From positions 21,001-85,000 of the forward strand of contig RPFO01001175.1 of NCBI GenBank assembly GCA_009746045.1: 64,000 bases of DNA, written 5' to 3'. The position numbers were made by a program, and so were the translations under genes. The notes under the pieces are model-generated. The model was not told the origin of the DNA. It saw only the letters and a program-made list of their open reading frames with translations, and made no database searches. This stretch comes from Mesostigma viride. Taxonomy: Eukaryota > Streptophyta > Mesostigmatophyceae > Mesostigmatales > Mesostigmataceae. Positions 1 to 9,652 of this stretch are shown here, piece by piece. Numbering within the stretch: the stretch's first letter is position 1; each line of letters begins with the position of its first letter.

Positions 1-2324
1 GTGCCGGAGTGGTGGTGGGATTATCAAGGGCTACCTGATGTGTGGTCCACCGATGTCGGGCTGCCGGGGCGGCGGAGGAGGGTGTGGCCAGTGCTGAAAG
101 TGCTGGCCATGGGGCACTCCCACGCTGTAGCGCTAGGGGAAGCCATCCATGAGATGGTCCTCTATGCCACGGGCGCTTTGGATCCTAGACGGCAGGTGAA
201 CCGCCTCACAAGTGTAGGGGAGCTGACCGTGCTTCGGAATGCATGGGGTAACCCAACCGCCCTAGCCATCGAGTACAAGGAGGAGAGCACGAGGGAGATG
301 CAAATCGACCTTGAGGACCCCCCTGCCCCTATGGTATCCATCACTATTGATGACCTGGTGGTCAGCAATGGGCGCACGTGCGAGGCGGTGAATCGCTTAA
401 TCGCGAGTGCTATTGAAGACGGGTACGCGCCTAACAACCTTGTGCCCTCCAAGGACAAGACGATCATGGCTAGCCCGGAGGGGGAGGACGAGCTAGAAGC
501 TCTGGGTGTTGTTCACCGGCGGGATGGGGTGTTGGAGCCGACAGCTAAGCAGCTCACCCTTGTGGTTGCGCACACTCGTGTACTCCTCGAGAGGGGACGC
601 GCTACCGCTGAGGCGCTGGCGGCCGTCGTGGGCCGGTGGGTGTGGCTGCAGATGCTCAGCCGCACTTGCTTGTCCATATGGCAGCAGAGTTTTAAGTTCA
701 TCAACCTCAAGGGGTGGGGCCAGCGAACGCGACCTTTGTGGCAAGGTGTGCGCGATGAGCTCGAGTGTGCCATGGCGTTGGCCCCCATGCTCCGTGTGGA
801 CCGGGGGGCTGCCCTGGCTCCGGTGGTGGTGGCCTCGGATGCGTCTAGTTTTGGGCAGGGGGTTGTCTACGCTGAGATGGCCCCAGCTGAGGTGACGGAA
901 TTAGCTCGGGCCCGGGAGGTGCGGGGTTACCCAACCCTCCTCACCCCAGGTGAGGCCATGTATGCCGGGCCTAGACCCTTGACCAAGGCCGCGGAAAAAG
1001 CCATCATCCACGGGCGATGGCGCGTCGGGATCAAGAGTCGCTGGCGCGATTCGACCATGCACATCAACGAGAAGGAAGTGCGGGCCGCTGTGAAGGGGGT
1101 GGAGCGCTCGGCCCGGAACCTCGGAACATGGGGTAAGCGGGTGGTGAGGTTAGTGGACTCCACTGCCGCTTTGGGCTGCTTGGCTAAAGGGCGTTCCTCT
1201 TCTTACCGGTTAAACAAGCAATGCCGCCGGTTGTGCGCTCTTACGTTGGTCACCGGCAGCCGCTCACAATGGGTCTGGACGCCAAGTGAGCTTCAGCCTG
1301 CGGATGGGCCTTCGCGGGGGCTTTCCATGGCTGCCTCGGTGGCCGGGTGGGTCCGCGATTTGACTCGCGAGGGTGTTCATCCCAATCCCGGGCCTCGGCT
1401 TGGCGCTAGCTACTTGACCCTTCTTGAGGGCAAGGTGAAGCCGGCTACTTTGATGGTTTACCATCGGGGTCTTAGGTCCTTTTTCGCATGGTGGGCGAGC
1501 CGGCGGGGTCGGGTTGGCAGCTTGTTGCGCGGCTTGACGATAGAGGAATACTATTGCGAGTATGTCGCTTGGGCGCACTCACGGTGTTACAGCCGCCAGT
1601 TGTGTGTCAATGCGCTTATGGGCCTGAATTTGTACTTCCCCCGGGAGGTGCGGGATTGGGCCTTGGCACGAAGTGTTTTGGCTGGCTGGCGCACGTTGGC
1701 ACCCCCTCGTGCCCCCCCCCCATTCCATGGGAGGCTGCGTTTGCGCTTGCTTGTACTATGGTGCTCCAGCGGCAGCCTCGTGCGGCTATGATGGTCATCG
1801 TTATTTTCCAACAATACCTGCGGGTATCGGAGGCGCTCAACCTGTTGGTCGGCCATGTGCGCTTGCAGCCTGATGTTCGGTTGCGGGGTTCGCAGCGGGG
1901 CGCCTTGTTGTTGATGTCAGCTAAGACGGCTAAGGGGGAGGTGCAGTCTGTGGTGATCGAGGATGTCATGACTGAGACCCTCTTGCGGGCTTGTATGCGT
2001 GGCAAGGCGGCCTGGGAGCGGGTGTTCCCTTACGATTATGCCCAGTTCAGCCGGGTTTGGCATCAGGCCACGCAAGCTTTGGGGGTCGACACGGTGTTTA
2101 CCATTCACGGGCTGCGGCATGGGGGGGCTACCTATGATTTTTTGCGGCAGCGCAGCATGGCTGATATTCAGCATCGGGGTCGCTGGCGCAGCAGCAAAAC
2201 TGTCGCCCACTATGTGGGATTGCACCGGAGCTTGGCCCTCACCCTTCCTGACGCCCTGGTTCGGGCTATCGCCGCCTGCCCCCCGCGCATTTGGCGGAGC
2301 GTCTTTTCTCTGCCTTCCTCTTAA
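1..2324 (+). pseudogene. RT-RNase H-tyrosine recombinase polyprotein, partial and frameshifted
   Basis: The window opens inside the RT palm. The catalytic box reads ITIDDL at about codon 115 (YxDD variant). RNase H follows: ASDAS near codon 278, HINEKE near 355, VRLVDS near 381, and a PADGPSRG segment near 435. The 2A-like GVHPNPGP lies at codons 458-465, immediately before the recombinase. The recombinase has RVSEAL (Arg), HGLRHGG (HxxR), GRW, and a Tyr in AHYVG. Frame 1 stops at 1791 and the recombinase continues in frame 3 to 2324. The switch falls in the run of ten C at about 1713-1722, so it is a one-base indel in the copy or a sequencing error. The protein resembles the 25854-28615 element only moderately, so it is a different family. 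Confidence 0.85.
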
Positions 2325-2400
2325 GTTCCCTTCATTCTTGTCTTATGCGTCCACCGGTTTTTGTTTTGCCCCTGGCTTGGGTCGCCAGGGAGGGATGTAA

Positions 2401-2535
2401 GGGTAAGGCTAGCCTTTTTGGACATAAAGTGTTCCCATGGGTAAGGATGGCCAGTTGAGGGCCACTTCCCGATGTGCTCTACTTATTGTTTTAATAAAGA
2501 GTCTGGTTACCCTGGAGTTCCACGGTTAATAGAAT
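2401..2535 (+). repeat. B1 split direct repeat of the first YR element
   Basis: 135 bp beginning GGGTAAGGCTAGCC and ending GTTAATAGAAT. It is repeated without visible change at 2947-3081 and contains an AATAAA polyadenylation-type hexamer. 2325-2400 is a short 3' untranslated stretch with nothing else visible. Confidence 0.88.
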
Positions 2536-2946
2536 CGGGGTTCTCTGAACATAGTTTCTTTATAGTGATACGGAAGGGGAGCCGCTGATGCTAGGTGAAA
2601 TAGAGCTGGGTGATGTGATCGTAATAAGGTTGATTAGGCTTCTAGTGTACGAGTATTACGGAAGATATGGCCTAATTGTTGCGGCCCATACCTTGACGGT
2701 GTGCTGAGTACCTTGACGACGGATTTTTGCGTCTAGGTTCTCCTAGCAGATCTGTGATTGCGGACGGGTTTGCAACAGGCAATATCTGAAGTAAAACTTG
2801 ACGGCTAAAACTGTTTAGAGGCCGTTGCCGGATCTGGCCGTTGGTAGAGAGCCGTTGGCCTTGAAACACGATAAAAGCTTGCTCACCTAGCTCATGGCGG
2901 TCTCTTTTGTTTTCCCACCCGCCCTCCCTGTGTGTTGCCTGTTTGG
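2536..2946 (+). repeat. A2 internal repeat of the first YR element
   Basis: Sequence lying between B1 and B2. By the split-repeat model it should equal the element's 5' terminus, which is outside the window. Near its end it holds the C-rich motif CCCACCCGCCCTCCCTG, which recurs at the equivalent junction of the second YR element (about 29213). It contains no convincing ORF. Confidence 0.7.
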
Positions 2947-3081
2947 GGGTAAGGCTAGCCTTTTTGGACATAAAGTGTTCCCATGGGTAAGGATGGCCAG
3001 TTGAGGGCCACTTCCCGATGTGCTCTACTTATTGTTTTAATAAAGAGTCTGGTTACCCTGGAGTTCCACGGTTAATAGAAT
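2947..3081 (+). repeat. B2 split direct repeat (right terminus) of the first YR element
   Basis: Second 135-bp copy of 2401-2535. At position 3082 the sequence changes abruptly to a coding segment that also occurs at 9658-9680 on the minus strand, so 3081 is the element boundary. Confidence 0.88.
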
Positions 3082-4066
3082 AGGCGTTCCGTGGCCTCAA
3101 AGGCCTCCACGACCTCCAGGGCATGTTCTGCTGCTGCTGTGAGTGTACCAAGGATGACCGGACTAAAGTTTGCGAACTCAAAGTGCCCAAAACTGGTCAG
3201 ACACCGGAGGAGTTCGCTGAGGAGCACCACATCACGGTGGAAGACCTAGTTGAGCTAAACCCACCTCCCGCATCGAAAAGAACTCGCGACAGCCTCATGC
3301 TACATCAAAAGAACTTTCGATCCAAGTACAGGCGCTAGAAAACATCACCTTCTCAGCCCGGAACGAAGTGGGTCGTGATGTGCCCAGGTGGTGTACTTCA
3401 GGCAAAGCTCAAACATCACGGCAGTACGTCAGAGTGCCGCGGCTTTGGAAATGCCACCGCACAACTGGGCTCAACGACATGTTTACCAAGTACAAGGTGA
3501 GCAAGCATTACCCTCCTGATCCCCTACACACGAGAGTGAGGATGGTGGAATGCCAAATGAAGCCGCTGCAGGAGAAAATCATCAAGGACAAGAAGGTGGA
3601 GGCTTTTAACAAGACGATGGCGTCCATCGGAGTGGGATGGAATATTTGGAAGTGCAGTCCTAACGAGAAGCGCAATCTGAAAACCCCAGCTTACAAGGTG
3701 GTGAAGTTCCAAGGCTATCAAGCCAAAAAGCTCCTCGAGCAGTGGGAGAAATGGGTACCGTTGTTCGATAGTAACCCCTGGACTCACGAGCTATGTGGAG
3801 ACCTGAAAGAGATAGTCGATATCTGTGAGAGTAAAGAACCAACAGAAGAGCAGTCTGCCACTTTCCCTAGGTTGTGCCTGCGTTTCCAATGGCGCTTTGT
3901 GGCCCATTACAGCGATAGTGATTCTGGTGCATTCTACTTACACAATATAGGGGCACATTTGTGGCAATTTCTAATATGGCTAGTCACTATGCGTCGTGTC
4001 AACCAATCAGGAACAGAACAGCACCATGCGCTCCCTAACAGCTATGTTAAAAAGACTAGCATGTGA
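3082..4066 (+). pseudogene. Transposase-like gene, left palindrome arm (3' part)
   Basis: Starting in the frame read as AFRGLKGLHD, it encodes a Cys cluster (FCCCCEC, 3126-3147), a LysM-like stretch (TGQTPEEFAEEHHITVEDL), then a long C-terminal region from 3368 containing NPWTHELCGDL and an AFYLHNIGAHLWQF helix. A one-base loss in an A run near 3309 (four A here, five in the right arm) breaks the frame and gives a stop at 3338; the downstream frame is open to 4066. The GD..K, Cys-cluster, xYLHxxxxH order resembles uncharacterised transposon proteins found in many animal and algal genomes. That family assignment is from memory and moderate. Not functional as it stands. Confidence 0.7.
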
Positions 4067-4067
4067 G

Positions 4068-4993
4068 GGAGCGCATGGTGCTGTTCTGTTCCTGATTGGT
4101 TGACACGACGCATAGTGACTAGCCATATCAGAAATTGCCACAAATGTGCCCCTATAGTGTGTAAGTAGAATGCACCAGAATCACTATCGCTGTAATGGGC
4201 CACAAAGCGCCATTGGAAACGCAGGCACAACCTAGGGAAAGTGGCAGACTGCTCTTCTGTTGGTTCTTTACTCTCACAGATATCGACTATCTCTTTCAGG
4301 TCTCCACATAGCTCGTGAGTCCAGGGGTTACTATCGAACAACGGTACCCATTTCTCCCACTGCTCGAGGAGCTTTTTGGCTTGATAGCCTTGGAACTTCA
4401 CCACCTTGTAAGCTGGGGTTTTCAGATTGCGCTTCTCGTTGGGACTGCACTTCCAAATATTCCATCCCACTCCGATGGACGCCATCGTCTTGTTAAAAGC
4501 CTCCACCTTCTTGTCCTTGATGATTTTCTCCTGCAGCGGCTTCATTTGGCATTCCACCATCCTCACTCTCGTGTGTAGGGGATCAGGAGGGTAATGCTTG
4601 CTCACCTTGTACTTGGTAAACATGTCGTTGAGCCCAGTTGTGCGGTGGCATTTCCAATTAGCCGTGGCACTCTGACGTACTGCCGTGATGTTTGAGCTTT
4701 GCCTGAAGTACACCACCTGGGCACATCACGACCCACTTCGTTCCGGGCTGAGAAGGTGATGTTTTCTAGCGCCTGTACTTGGATCGAAAGTTCTTTTTGA
4801 TGTAGCATGAGGCTGTCGCGAGTTCTTTTCGATGCGGGAGGTGGGTTTAGCTCAACTAGGTCTTCCACCGTGATGTGGTGCTCCTCAGCGAACTCCTCCG
4901 GTGTCTGACCAGTTTTGGGCACTTTGAGTTCGCAAACTTTAGTCCGGTCATCCTTGGTACACTCGCAGCAGCAGCAGAACATGCCCTGGGGGT
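4068..4993 (-). pseudogene. Transposase-like gene, right palindrome arm (3' part)
   Basis: Mirror copy of the left arm. The Cys cluster and LysM-like region are open from 4982 to 4602, then a two-base indel near 4660 (GCTAATTGG here, GCTTTGG in the left arm) shifts the frame; the C-terminal part continues from 4716 to 4042. The two arms therefore carry different lesions. Upstream coding resumes at 9653 across the LTR insertion: the sequence on each side reads GLKGLH, then D-Q-GMF, once the LTR element and one copy of its TSD are ignored. Confidence 0.72.
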
Positions 4994-4998
4994 CGTGG

Positions 4999-5571
4999 TG
5001 TTACGCCCAGGCTCTACTCGATCCCAAACCCCGCGCCTAATCTTACCTAAACTAGTGAGGGTACCTAGCGATGAGGAGCTGTATTGGCTATAAGACCTAG
5101 GACGCGACGACTCTGCTCTCAATGCATTCCGATACATGCGGTTACTGTACGCCATATACCAAATAATGCCGGGACACTACGAAGTAAACACTGGTAAATT
5201 CACGACCCAAAACGATGTATTACAATTCCATAATACACGCCGAGTGCGATTCACGAAGGACAACCGCTGCATCATTAATCGCCGACATGCGTGTATGCTC
5301 GGGCCGACACCGACCCTCGCCTACAGGACCAACGCATGTCCACAAGGTTCAAACGGAGGATAAAGGACCACTACTAAAGTACGCAGCGCGGCGCGACTGC
5401 ACCAAGCCGCCATACTGTACGATTGCCACGTCACAAGGCCCGGTACCAACCGGCCAAAAAGGTCCTAACTACACGTAAGCTTAGGAAAGTCAACGGACTG
5501 TCTCGAAATGGCTGAGGCACAAAGGACCTAATTTACGTCCGTAACAACAACAAAAGTTACGCGACGTAACA
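4999..5571 (-). repeat. 3' LTR (left copy)
   Basis: 573 bp with TG...CA ends. It matches 9080-9652 apart from a few substitutions, for example near the outer end (CCCAGGCTC here, TCCTGGCTC there) and around 5275. The short ORFs inside both LTRs have no recognisable content. Confidence 0.9.
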
Positions 5572-5584
5572 CCTCCCCCCCCAC
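5572..5584 (-). other. Polypurine tract
   Basis: Read on the minus strand, a G-rich purine run (GGGGGGGGAGG) lies immediately upstream of the left LTR, the position of the plus-strand primer in LTR retroelements. Confidence 0.8.
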
Positions 5585-6183
5585 AAAGGTAGGGAGCCCT
5601 CGCCCTACGTACACGGAGGAAACCAAGGGAGAAGGAGGATCTAAAGCACCCAACAAAGCCTAACACAATCGACAGGCCATCCAAGGTACAAAGCACCAAC
5701 ATGTTAACTCGGTCTCCACCACCACGCCGGGTGGTGTAGGGTTAGCCAGCACCAAGCCTGGTGGGAGGTTCCCCTAACTGCCTGGAACAGAGTCCTTGCC
5801 GGGGGGACGGCACTGGGCAGGACACACAGAGTAAACAAATCAGTACCAAGGACCAAGAACGACCAATCAACTGGCCAGAATATGAGGGCGACTCTATATA
5901 CCGGAGGGACAACACCCTCAGGTCGGGCCTAGAGCCCTCTGTCTACACACCAGTAGCCTGAAAAGTACCACGGGTGGCCAAAAGCACATCCAGGTACGCC
6001 CGGTGATGAGCAACATCAGCAGGGTTATCATGCCTGTCTACATGGAGGAACACATCCTCCCAGACGCCATCAGGGGTGCAGAGGATGCAGCATCCACAGT
6101 AGTGACAAAAACAGGTAAACAAAAATTTTCAGGGCTTGGGGTACTAGCTGAGGACCTGACCAGGCTACCCCCTGCTGACAGGT
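5585..6183 (-). other. Non-coding interior of the LTR element downstream of gag
   Basis: About 600 bp between the gag stop and the polypurine tract. Short plus-strand ORFs occur but none resembles a pol domain or has a convincing start. This is where pol would be expected; it is absent. Confidence 0.6.
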
Positions 6184-7230
6184 CTACTGTTTTCCCTCCC
6201 CCCCTACATCATCCAAGGGAACGAACCCTGGAGGAAACCCGGGTGAGAAGGCCATTGCTGGAGAATCACGCGGGTATTGAGAGGGGACGGCATCCTGATC
6301 AGAATGAGGATTCACTAAGGAGCCTGTCTGTACAGCATTTAACCGAGAGGGTTGAGGAGCAGAAGAGGAACGACCAGAGGGTGGGCGAAGGGGAGAGGCC
6401 CGCTGAGGAGTACGCGGAGGGCGGGCATTGGGATGAGGGGGGGCTCCAGAAAGAAACTTGGGGCACTCCCTCTTAAGATGGCCCACCTCATGACAGTGAT
6501 AACACGTGATGTGAGACACATCCAATGCAGATACATCTGTAACACAAATATCTAATTCTTCTACATATGCCTCTTCTTCTTCAGGGGTGAGGACAAGGTT
6601 ATGGACCCTAGTACAGACAGGAGCAGGAGCATACATAAAATCAGCAACACGGAGGAGATGGGTACGAACCGCAGCCAGAGGAAGGTCGCGAAAACGATAA
6701 GCAGAAAACTGTTTCTTAACTTCACGCAAGAGGTTTTTATTAAGACCTTGCAAGAAGCGAGCACGGACTTCCGCACCCGAGAGGTCTCGAATGCGTACCA
6801 TCTGGGCATCAAATTCGCGTTGATATTCCCTATAAGTTTTATTGCCTTGCTCAAGGGATCCAAAGCTAAGGCGTTCTTGCCAATCAGCGTCTGGAGGCAC
6901 TACATGATTTTCCAATCTCCTAAACAATTCTGCTACTGAGTTAGGGTATGCATGTGACGCGAGGGACTCACATTGAATAAGGGTGACAAGGGCAGGAGCC
7001 ACACACGTGGTAAGGTAATGAGGGACAAGAACAACATCAGGAAGTTTCCACCTATAATACTGTTCCCAGGAGGCCGTCTGCTGAGTGAGGAGCATAAGGA
7101 AGGTGAAAAACTGCTGAGGAGTGGAACTGGTATCTAACTTAGGCACACTAGTAAAGGTGGGAAGGGGAGGGGGCTTAGATGCACGAGAAGGATCAGTTTT
7201 ATCCATAGGTCCACTCTTTTCCAGGCACAT
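6184..7230 (-). CDS. Retrotransposon Gag with CCHC zinc knuckle
   Basis: 348 codons. A capsid-like helical region (residues about 40-220) contains a WxxRLxFGSL-type stretch, a YREYQREFDAQM helix and RFLQGLNKNLLREV, as in Ty3-type Gag. The knuckle CYHCHEVGHLKRECP (CX2CX4HX4C) is near residue 245, followed by a Pro/Ser/Arg-rich tail. It overlaps the end of the upstream ORF (7199-7882) by 32 bp in another frame, so the two may be one Gag joined by frameshifting, or one frame broken by an indel. Role: particle assembly and RNA packaging of this element. Confidence 0.85.
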   Translation of the reverse strand: MCLEKSGPMDKTDPSRASKPPPLPTFTSVPKLDTSSTPQQFFTFLMLLTQQTASWEQYYRWKLPDVVLVPHYLTTCVAPALVTLIQCESLASHAYPNSVAELFRRLENHVVPPDADWQERLSFGSLEQGNKTYREYQREFDAQMVRIRDLSGAEVRARFLQGLNKNLLREVKKQFSAYRFRDLPLAAVRTHLLRVADFMYAPAPVCTRVHNLVLTPEEEEAYVEELDICVTDVSALDVSHITCYHCHEVGHLKRECPKFLSGAPPHPNARPPRTPQRASPLRPPSGRSSSAPQPSRLNAVQTGSLVNPHSDQDAVPSQYPRDSPAMAFSPGFPPGFVPLDDVGGEGKQ

Positions 7231-7882
7231 ACTCAGGCAGTAACCAATTATGAGGAGCAGGATAGGTCTTAGGAAGAGGACGTGAGGGCGCCACAGAGTC
7301 AGGTTGGTGACCCGAGGTGTGAGGAACAGTATAGGCTTCTCTCATTGTGGAATAGGAAAAATGATCATAGTTTTTATCATGGAGAGGCATGGTGCTAAAA
7401 TCCTGATTAATCTCTAATTCTGCTACACGCGACGGGAATTGGGCTGCTTCATAGGCCGTATCAGGGTATGCCCAGGAAGCAGGAGGATGTGTAGGAATGG
7501 CAGTAGGATACCCAGTAGGGCCCACAGGAGCGAGACTACTTACACCACGAGGCGCTGACACCTGAGGAGCCTGAGAGGGTACAGACACAGAGGGATTCCC
7601 AGCATTACCAGGAGGAATAGCAGAGGATGGGGCAGTAGCCCTAGTACGCGCCTCAAACGTAGGAGGAGGAATAATAGGTGAACGGTGAAAGGACGGAGTA
7701 GAGGGAGTACTGTCAGAACGTACACTCTGAGACGGAGGAGTCAAGTGATGGACAGTGTCCAAGGAATCACGTCTATTACCCATAGCCAACTGAGGAGTAC
7801 CAGGATTAACACCAGGAGTAACACCTGAGGAACGTTGGTTAATGGGAGACATACCCCCACCAAGAGACGGCTGAGAGGACAT
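7199..7882 (-). CDS. Pro/Ser-rich N-terminal Gag-like ORF of the LTR element
   Basis: 227 codons from an ATG at 7882. Low-complexity Ser/Pro/Gly/Val sequence with short motifs such as PPTFEART and no known domain. It directly precedes the CCHC Gag ORF and overlaps it, consistent with an N-terminal extension of Gag in a different frame. I cannot tell whether the frame change is programmed or a mutation. Confidence 0.55.
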   Translation of the reverse strand: MSSQPSLGGGMSPINQRSSGVTPGVNPGTPQLAMGNRRDSLDTVHHLTPPSQSVRSDSTPSTPSFHRSPIIPPPTFEARTRATAPSSAIPPGNAGNPSVSVPSQAPQVSAPRGVSSLAPVGPTGYPTAIPTHPPASWAYPDTAYEAAQFPSRVAELEINQDFSTMPLHDKNYDHFSYSTMREAYTVPHTSGHQPDSVAPSRPLPKTYPAPHNWLLPEYVPGKEWTYG

Positions 7883-8126
7883 GTTTGAGGTGCAAAGGAA
7901 AGAAATACACTGGACGAGGAAAAGTTAAAAAGCTGAACAAGGATAAGATAAAAATCTGGTCAAGGACCGAATAAAAATCTGACCACAACTAAAATAAAAT
8001 CAGATCAAGGATAAAAGAAAATCAGGTAAAAAAAAGAAAATAAATTCAGGTCAAATGGGGCATGACCAAAAAAACAAAGGGAAGTGGCATCCACTTTAGC
8101 AAGGAAAAAGGAAAGAACAATCTAGC

Positions 8127-8558
8127 TCACTCCTTCTTGGTCAAGGTGATTGACAAGGAACCAAATTCCACGGTAAGAGGGGTTTCAATAGAGGAGGAAG
8201 AAGACCCACGTTCACGGGTAGGAGAAGGTAAAGGAGTAAGGAAGCTGTCAGGGATATGAGGAGGAGAATTATCTGCAGTGGGAATTTCAGGAGGAGGACG
8301 TGTAGGGCGAGAATGGAGTCCTAGGTCGGTTTGACTATACCAAAGGCAAAATTGTTGTGCTTCTTCAAAGAGGTGAAACTTCCTATATCTAAGAACAGGA
8401 ACAGAGGAATTATTAATCACGGAACGGGCATCAGCCCAAGAAAGGAAAATACAAGACCAAGAAGAGGTGATGACCGCATAGTATTTAGCACGGCTATTAT
8501 TACTAGAGGAACTGGAACGAGGACGGTTAGAAAAACGCTGGCGCCCAGCACCCTGCAT
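8127..8558 (-). CDS. Viroplasmin / RNase HI N-domain-like ORF upstream of gag
   Basis: 143 codons. Residues about 24-72 fit the viroplasmin (RNase HI N-terminal) pattern: KYYAV near the start, a Trp plus acidic turn (SWADARSVI), then a basic-aromatic segment (YRKFHLFEEAQQFC). In known proteins this small fold binds nucleic acid and occurs at the N-terminus of eukaryotic RNase H1 and in pararetrovirus inclusion-body proteins. Here it stands alone, 5' of gag, with a disordered Ser/Pro/Thr tail. The call rests on pattern recognition only. 7883-8126 is A-rich spacer. Confidence 0.55.
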   Translation of the reverse strand: MQGAGRQRFSNRPRSSSSSNNSRAKYYAVITSSWSCIFLSWADARSVINNSSVPVLRYRKFHLFEEAQQFCLWYSQTDLGLHSRPTRPPPEIPTADNSPPHIPDSFLTPLPSPTRERGSSSSSIETPLTVEFGSLSITLTKKE

Positions 8559-9060
8559 GGTACGTACCTTGTTTAGGTGACTCTGAGGGACTAGACTTTA
8601 CAGTAGGTGTAGGCTCGGCTGTCGTTGCCGGATCTGAAGGCAGAATCCAGAAAGTAGACGAGGAAGCCAGCACCGGTTTGTATGTGAGCAGGCGGCTCAA
8701 GGCTCTGCACGAGAAATCATCTAAAGAAACGCAGCAGCAAGCACGGAAAAGAGGTGGAGTCTTCCGAGACGCTAATCGTCTCGCTAACCGGCACAACGGA
8801 ACCGGCCAACCCACTATCTAACGTCAAACAGCACCCAGCAAGGAAATGCACACACAGAAGGAAGAGGAAAAGAAACTATCTACGTGAGGAGTTATCCGCT
8901 TTGAGCAGGTCTAACTTCTAAGCAGGGCGTGTCCCGGATCGGGCAGCACTACCCCCCTAGCTTGCAGGCGACCCGCCCCTTACCTGTCAAGAGGATGTCT
9001 TCTTCTGTGCCCTGGCCGCGGAAGGCCTCTGGCGTATAGTGCTGCAAGGGAGCTTCGTCG
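8559..9060 (-). other. 5' leader of the LTR element
   Basis: Region between the PBS and the viroplasmin-like ORF. A 95-codon ORF (8527-8814) is present but has no recognisable motif; I regard it as a leader, possibly containing the packaging signal. Confidence 0.4.
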
Positions 9061-9078
9061 CGTCTACCTCCGCTACCA
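9061..9078 (-). other. tRNA primer-binding site
   Basis: One base inside the 5' LTR the minus strand reads TGGTAGCGGAGGTAGACG. Starting with TGG (complement of the tRNA CCA tail) and resembling the initiator-Met type TGGTAGCAGAGG, it is a good primer-binding site. Confidence 0.7.
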
Positions 9079-9079
9079 T

Positions 9080-9652
9080 TGTTACGTCCTGGCTCGACTC
9101 GATCCCAAACCCGGCGCCTAATCTTACCTAAACTAGTGAGGGTACCTAGCGATGAGGAGCTGTATTGGCTATAAGACCTAGGACGCGACGACTCTGCTCT
9201 CAATGCATTCCGATACATGCGGTTACTGTACGCCATATACCAAATAATGCCGGGACACTACGAAGTAAACACTGGTAAATTCACGACCCAAAACGATGTA
9301 TTACAATTCCATAATACACGCCGAGTGCGATTCACGAAGGACAACCGCTGCATAAATGATCGCCGACATGCGTGTATGCTCGGGCCGACACCGACCCTCG
9401 CCTACAGGACCAACGCATGTCCACAAGGTTCAAACGGAGGATAAAGGACCACTACTAAAGTACGCAGCGCGGCGCGACTGCACCAAGCCACCATACTGTA
9501 CGATTGCCACGTCACAAGGCCCGGTACCAACCGGCCAAAAAGGTCCTAACTACACGTAAGCTTAGGAAAGTCAACGGACTGTCTCGAAATGGCTGAGGCA
9601 CAAAGGACCTAATTTACGTCCGTAACAACAACAAAAGTTACGCGACGTAACA
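9080..9652 (-). repeat. 5' LTR (right copy)
   Basis: 573 bp, TGTTACG...CGTAACA. The outer flank CGTGG (9653-9657) repeats the left flank (4994-4998). The promoter of the element should lie here on the minus strand. Confidence 0.9.

Larger units (their letters stand above)
1..3081 (+). mobile_element. PAT/Ngaro-like YR retrotransposon, 5' part outside window
   Basis: The order seen is reverse transcriptase (cut by the window start), RNase H, tyrosine recombinase, then repeats B1 (2401-2535), A2 (2536-2946) and B2 (2947-3081). B1 and B2 are each 135 bp and look identical by eye. The split-repeat layout A1-ORFs-B1-A2-B2 is the known signature of PAT/Ngaro-like elements of the DIRS order, so A1, matching 2536-2946, should lie left of position 1. 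The right end at 3081 abuts coding sequence of another transposon gene, so this element inserted into that gene. No TSD is expected for a YR element. Confidence 0.85.
3082..4998. repeat. Large palindrome: convergent inverted duplication of a transposase-like gene
   Basis: Left arm about 3082-4037 and right arm about 4068-4998 are reverse complements with scattered substitutions and small indels, separated by a loop of about 30 bp at 4038-4067. Both arms carry the 3' half of the same gene, converging at the loop. The left arm is cut at 3082 by the first YR element and the right arm at 4998 by the LTR element. The outer bases of the left arm match the gene part beyond the LTR insertion (9653-9680), so the palindrome was originally longer. 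Confidence 0.9.
4999..9652 (-). mobile_element. Gag-only LTR retrotransposon, complete ends
   Basis: Two 573-bp LTRs (4999-5571 and 9080-9652) begin TGTTACG and end CGTAACA, so the termini are self-complementary. The 5-bp TSD CGTGG is at 4994-4998 and 9653-9657. Coding is on the minus strand, so the 5' LTR is the right one. PBS and PPT are in the expected places. The 3.5-kb interior encodes a Gag with a CCHC knuckle and a viroplasmin-like ORF. I see no protease, RT, RNase H or integrase, so it must move by borrowed machinery. The LTRs are nearly identical by eye, implying a fairly recent insertion. It splits the transposase-like gene. Confidence 0.92.
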
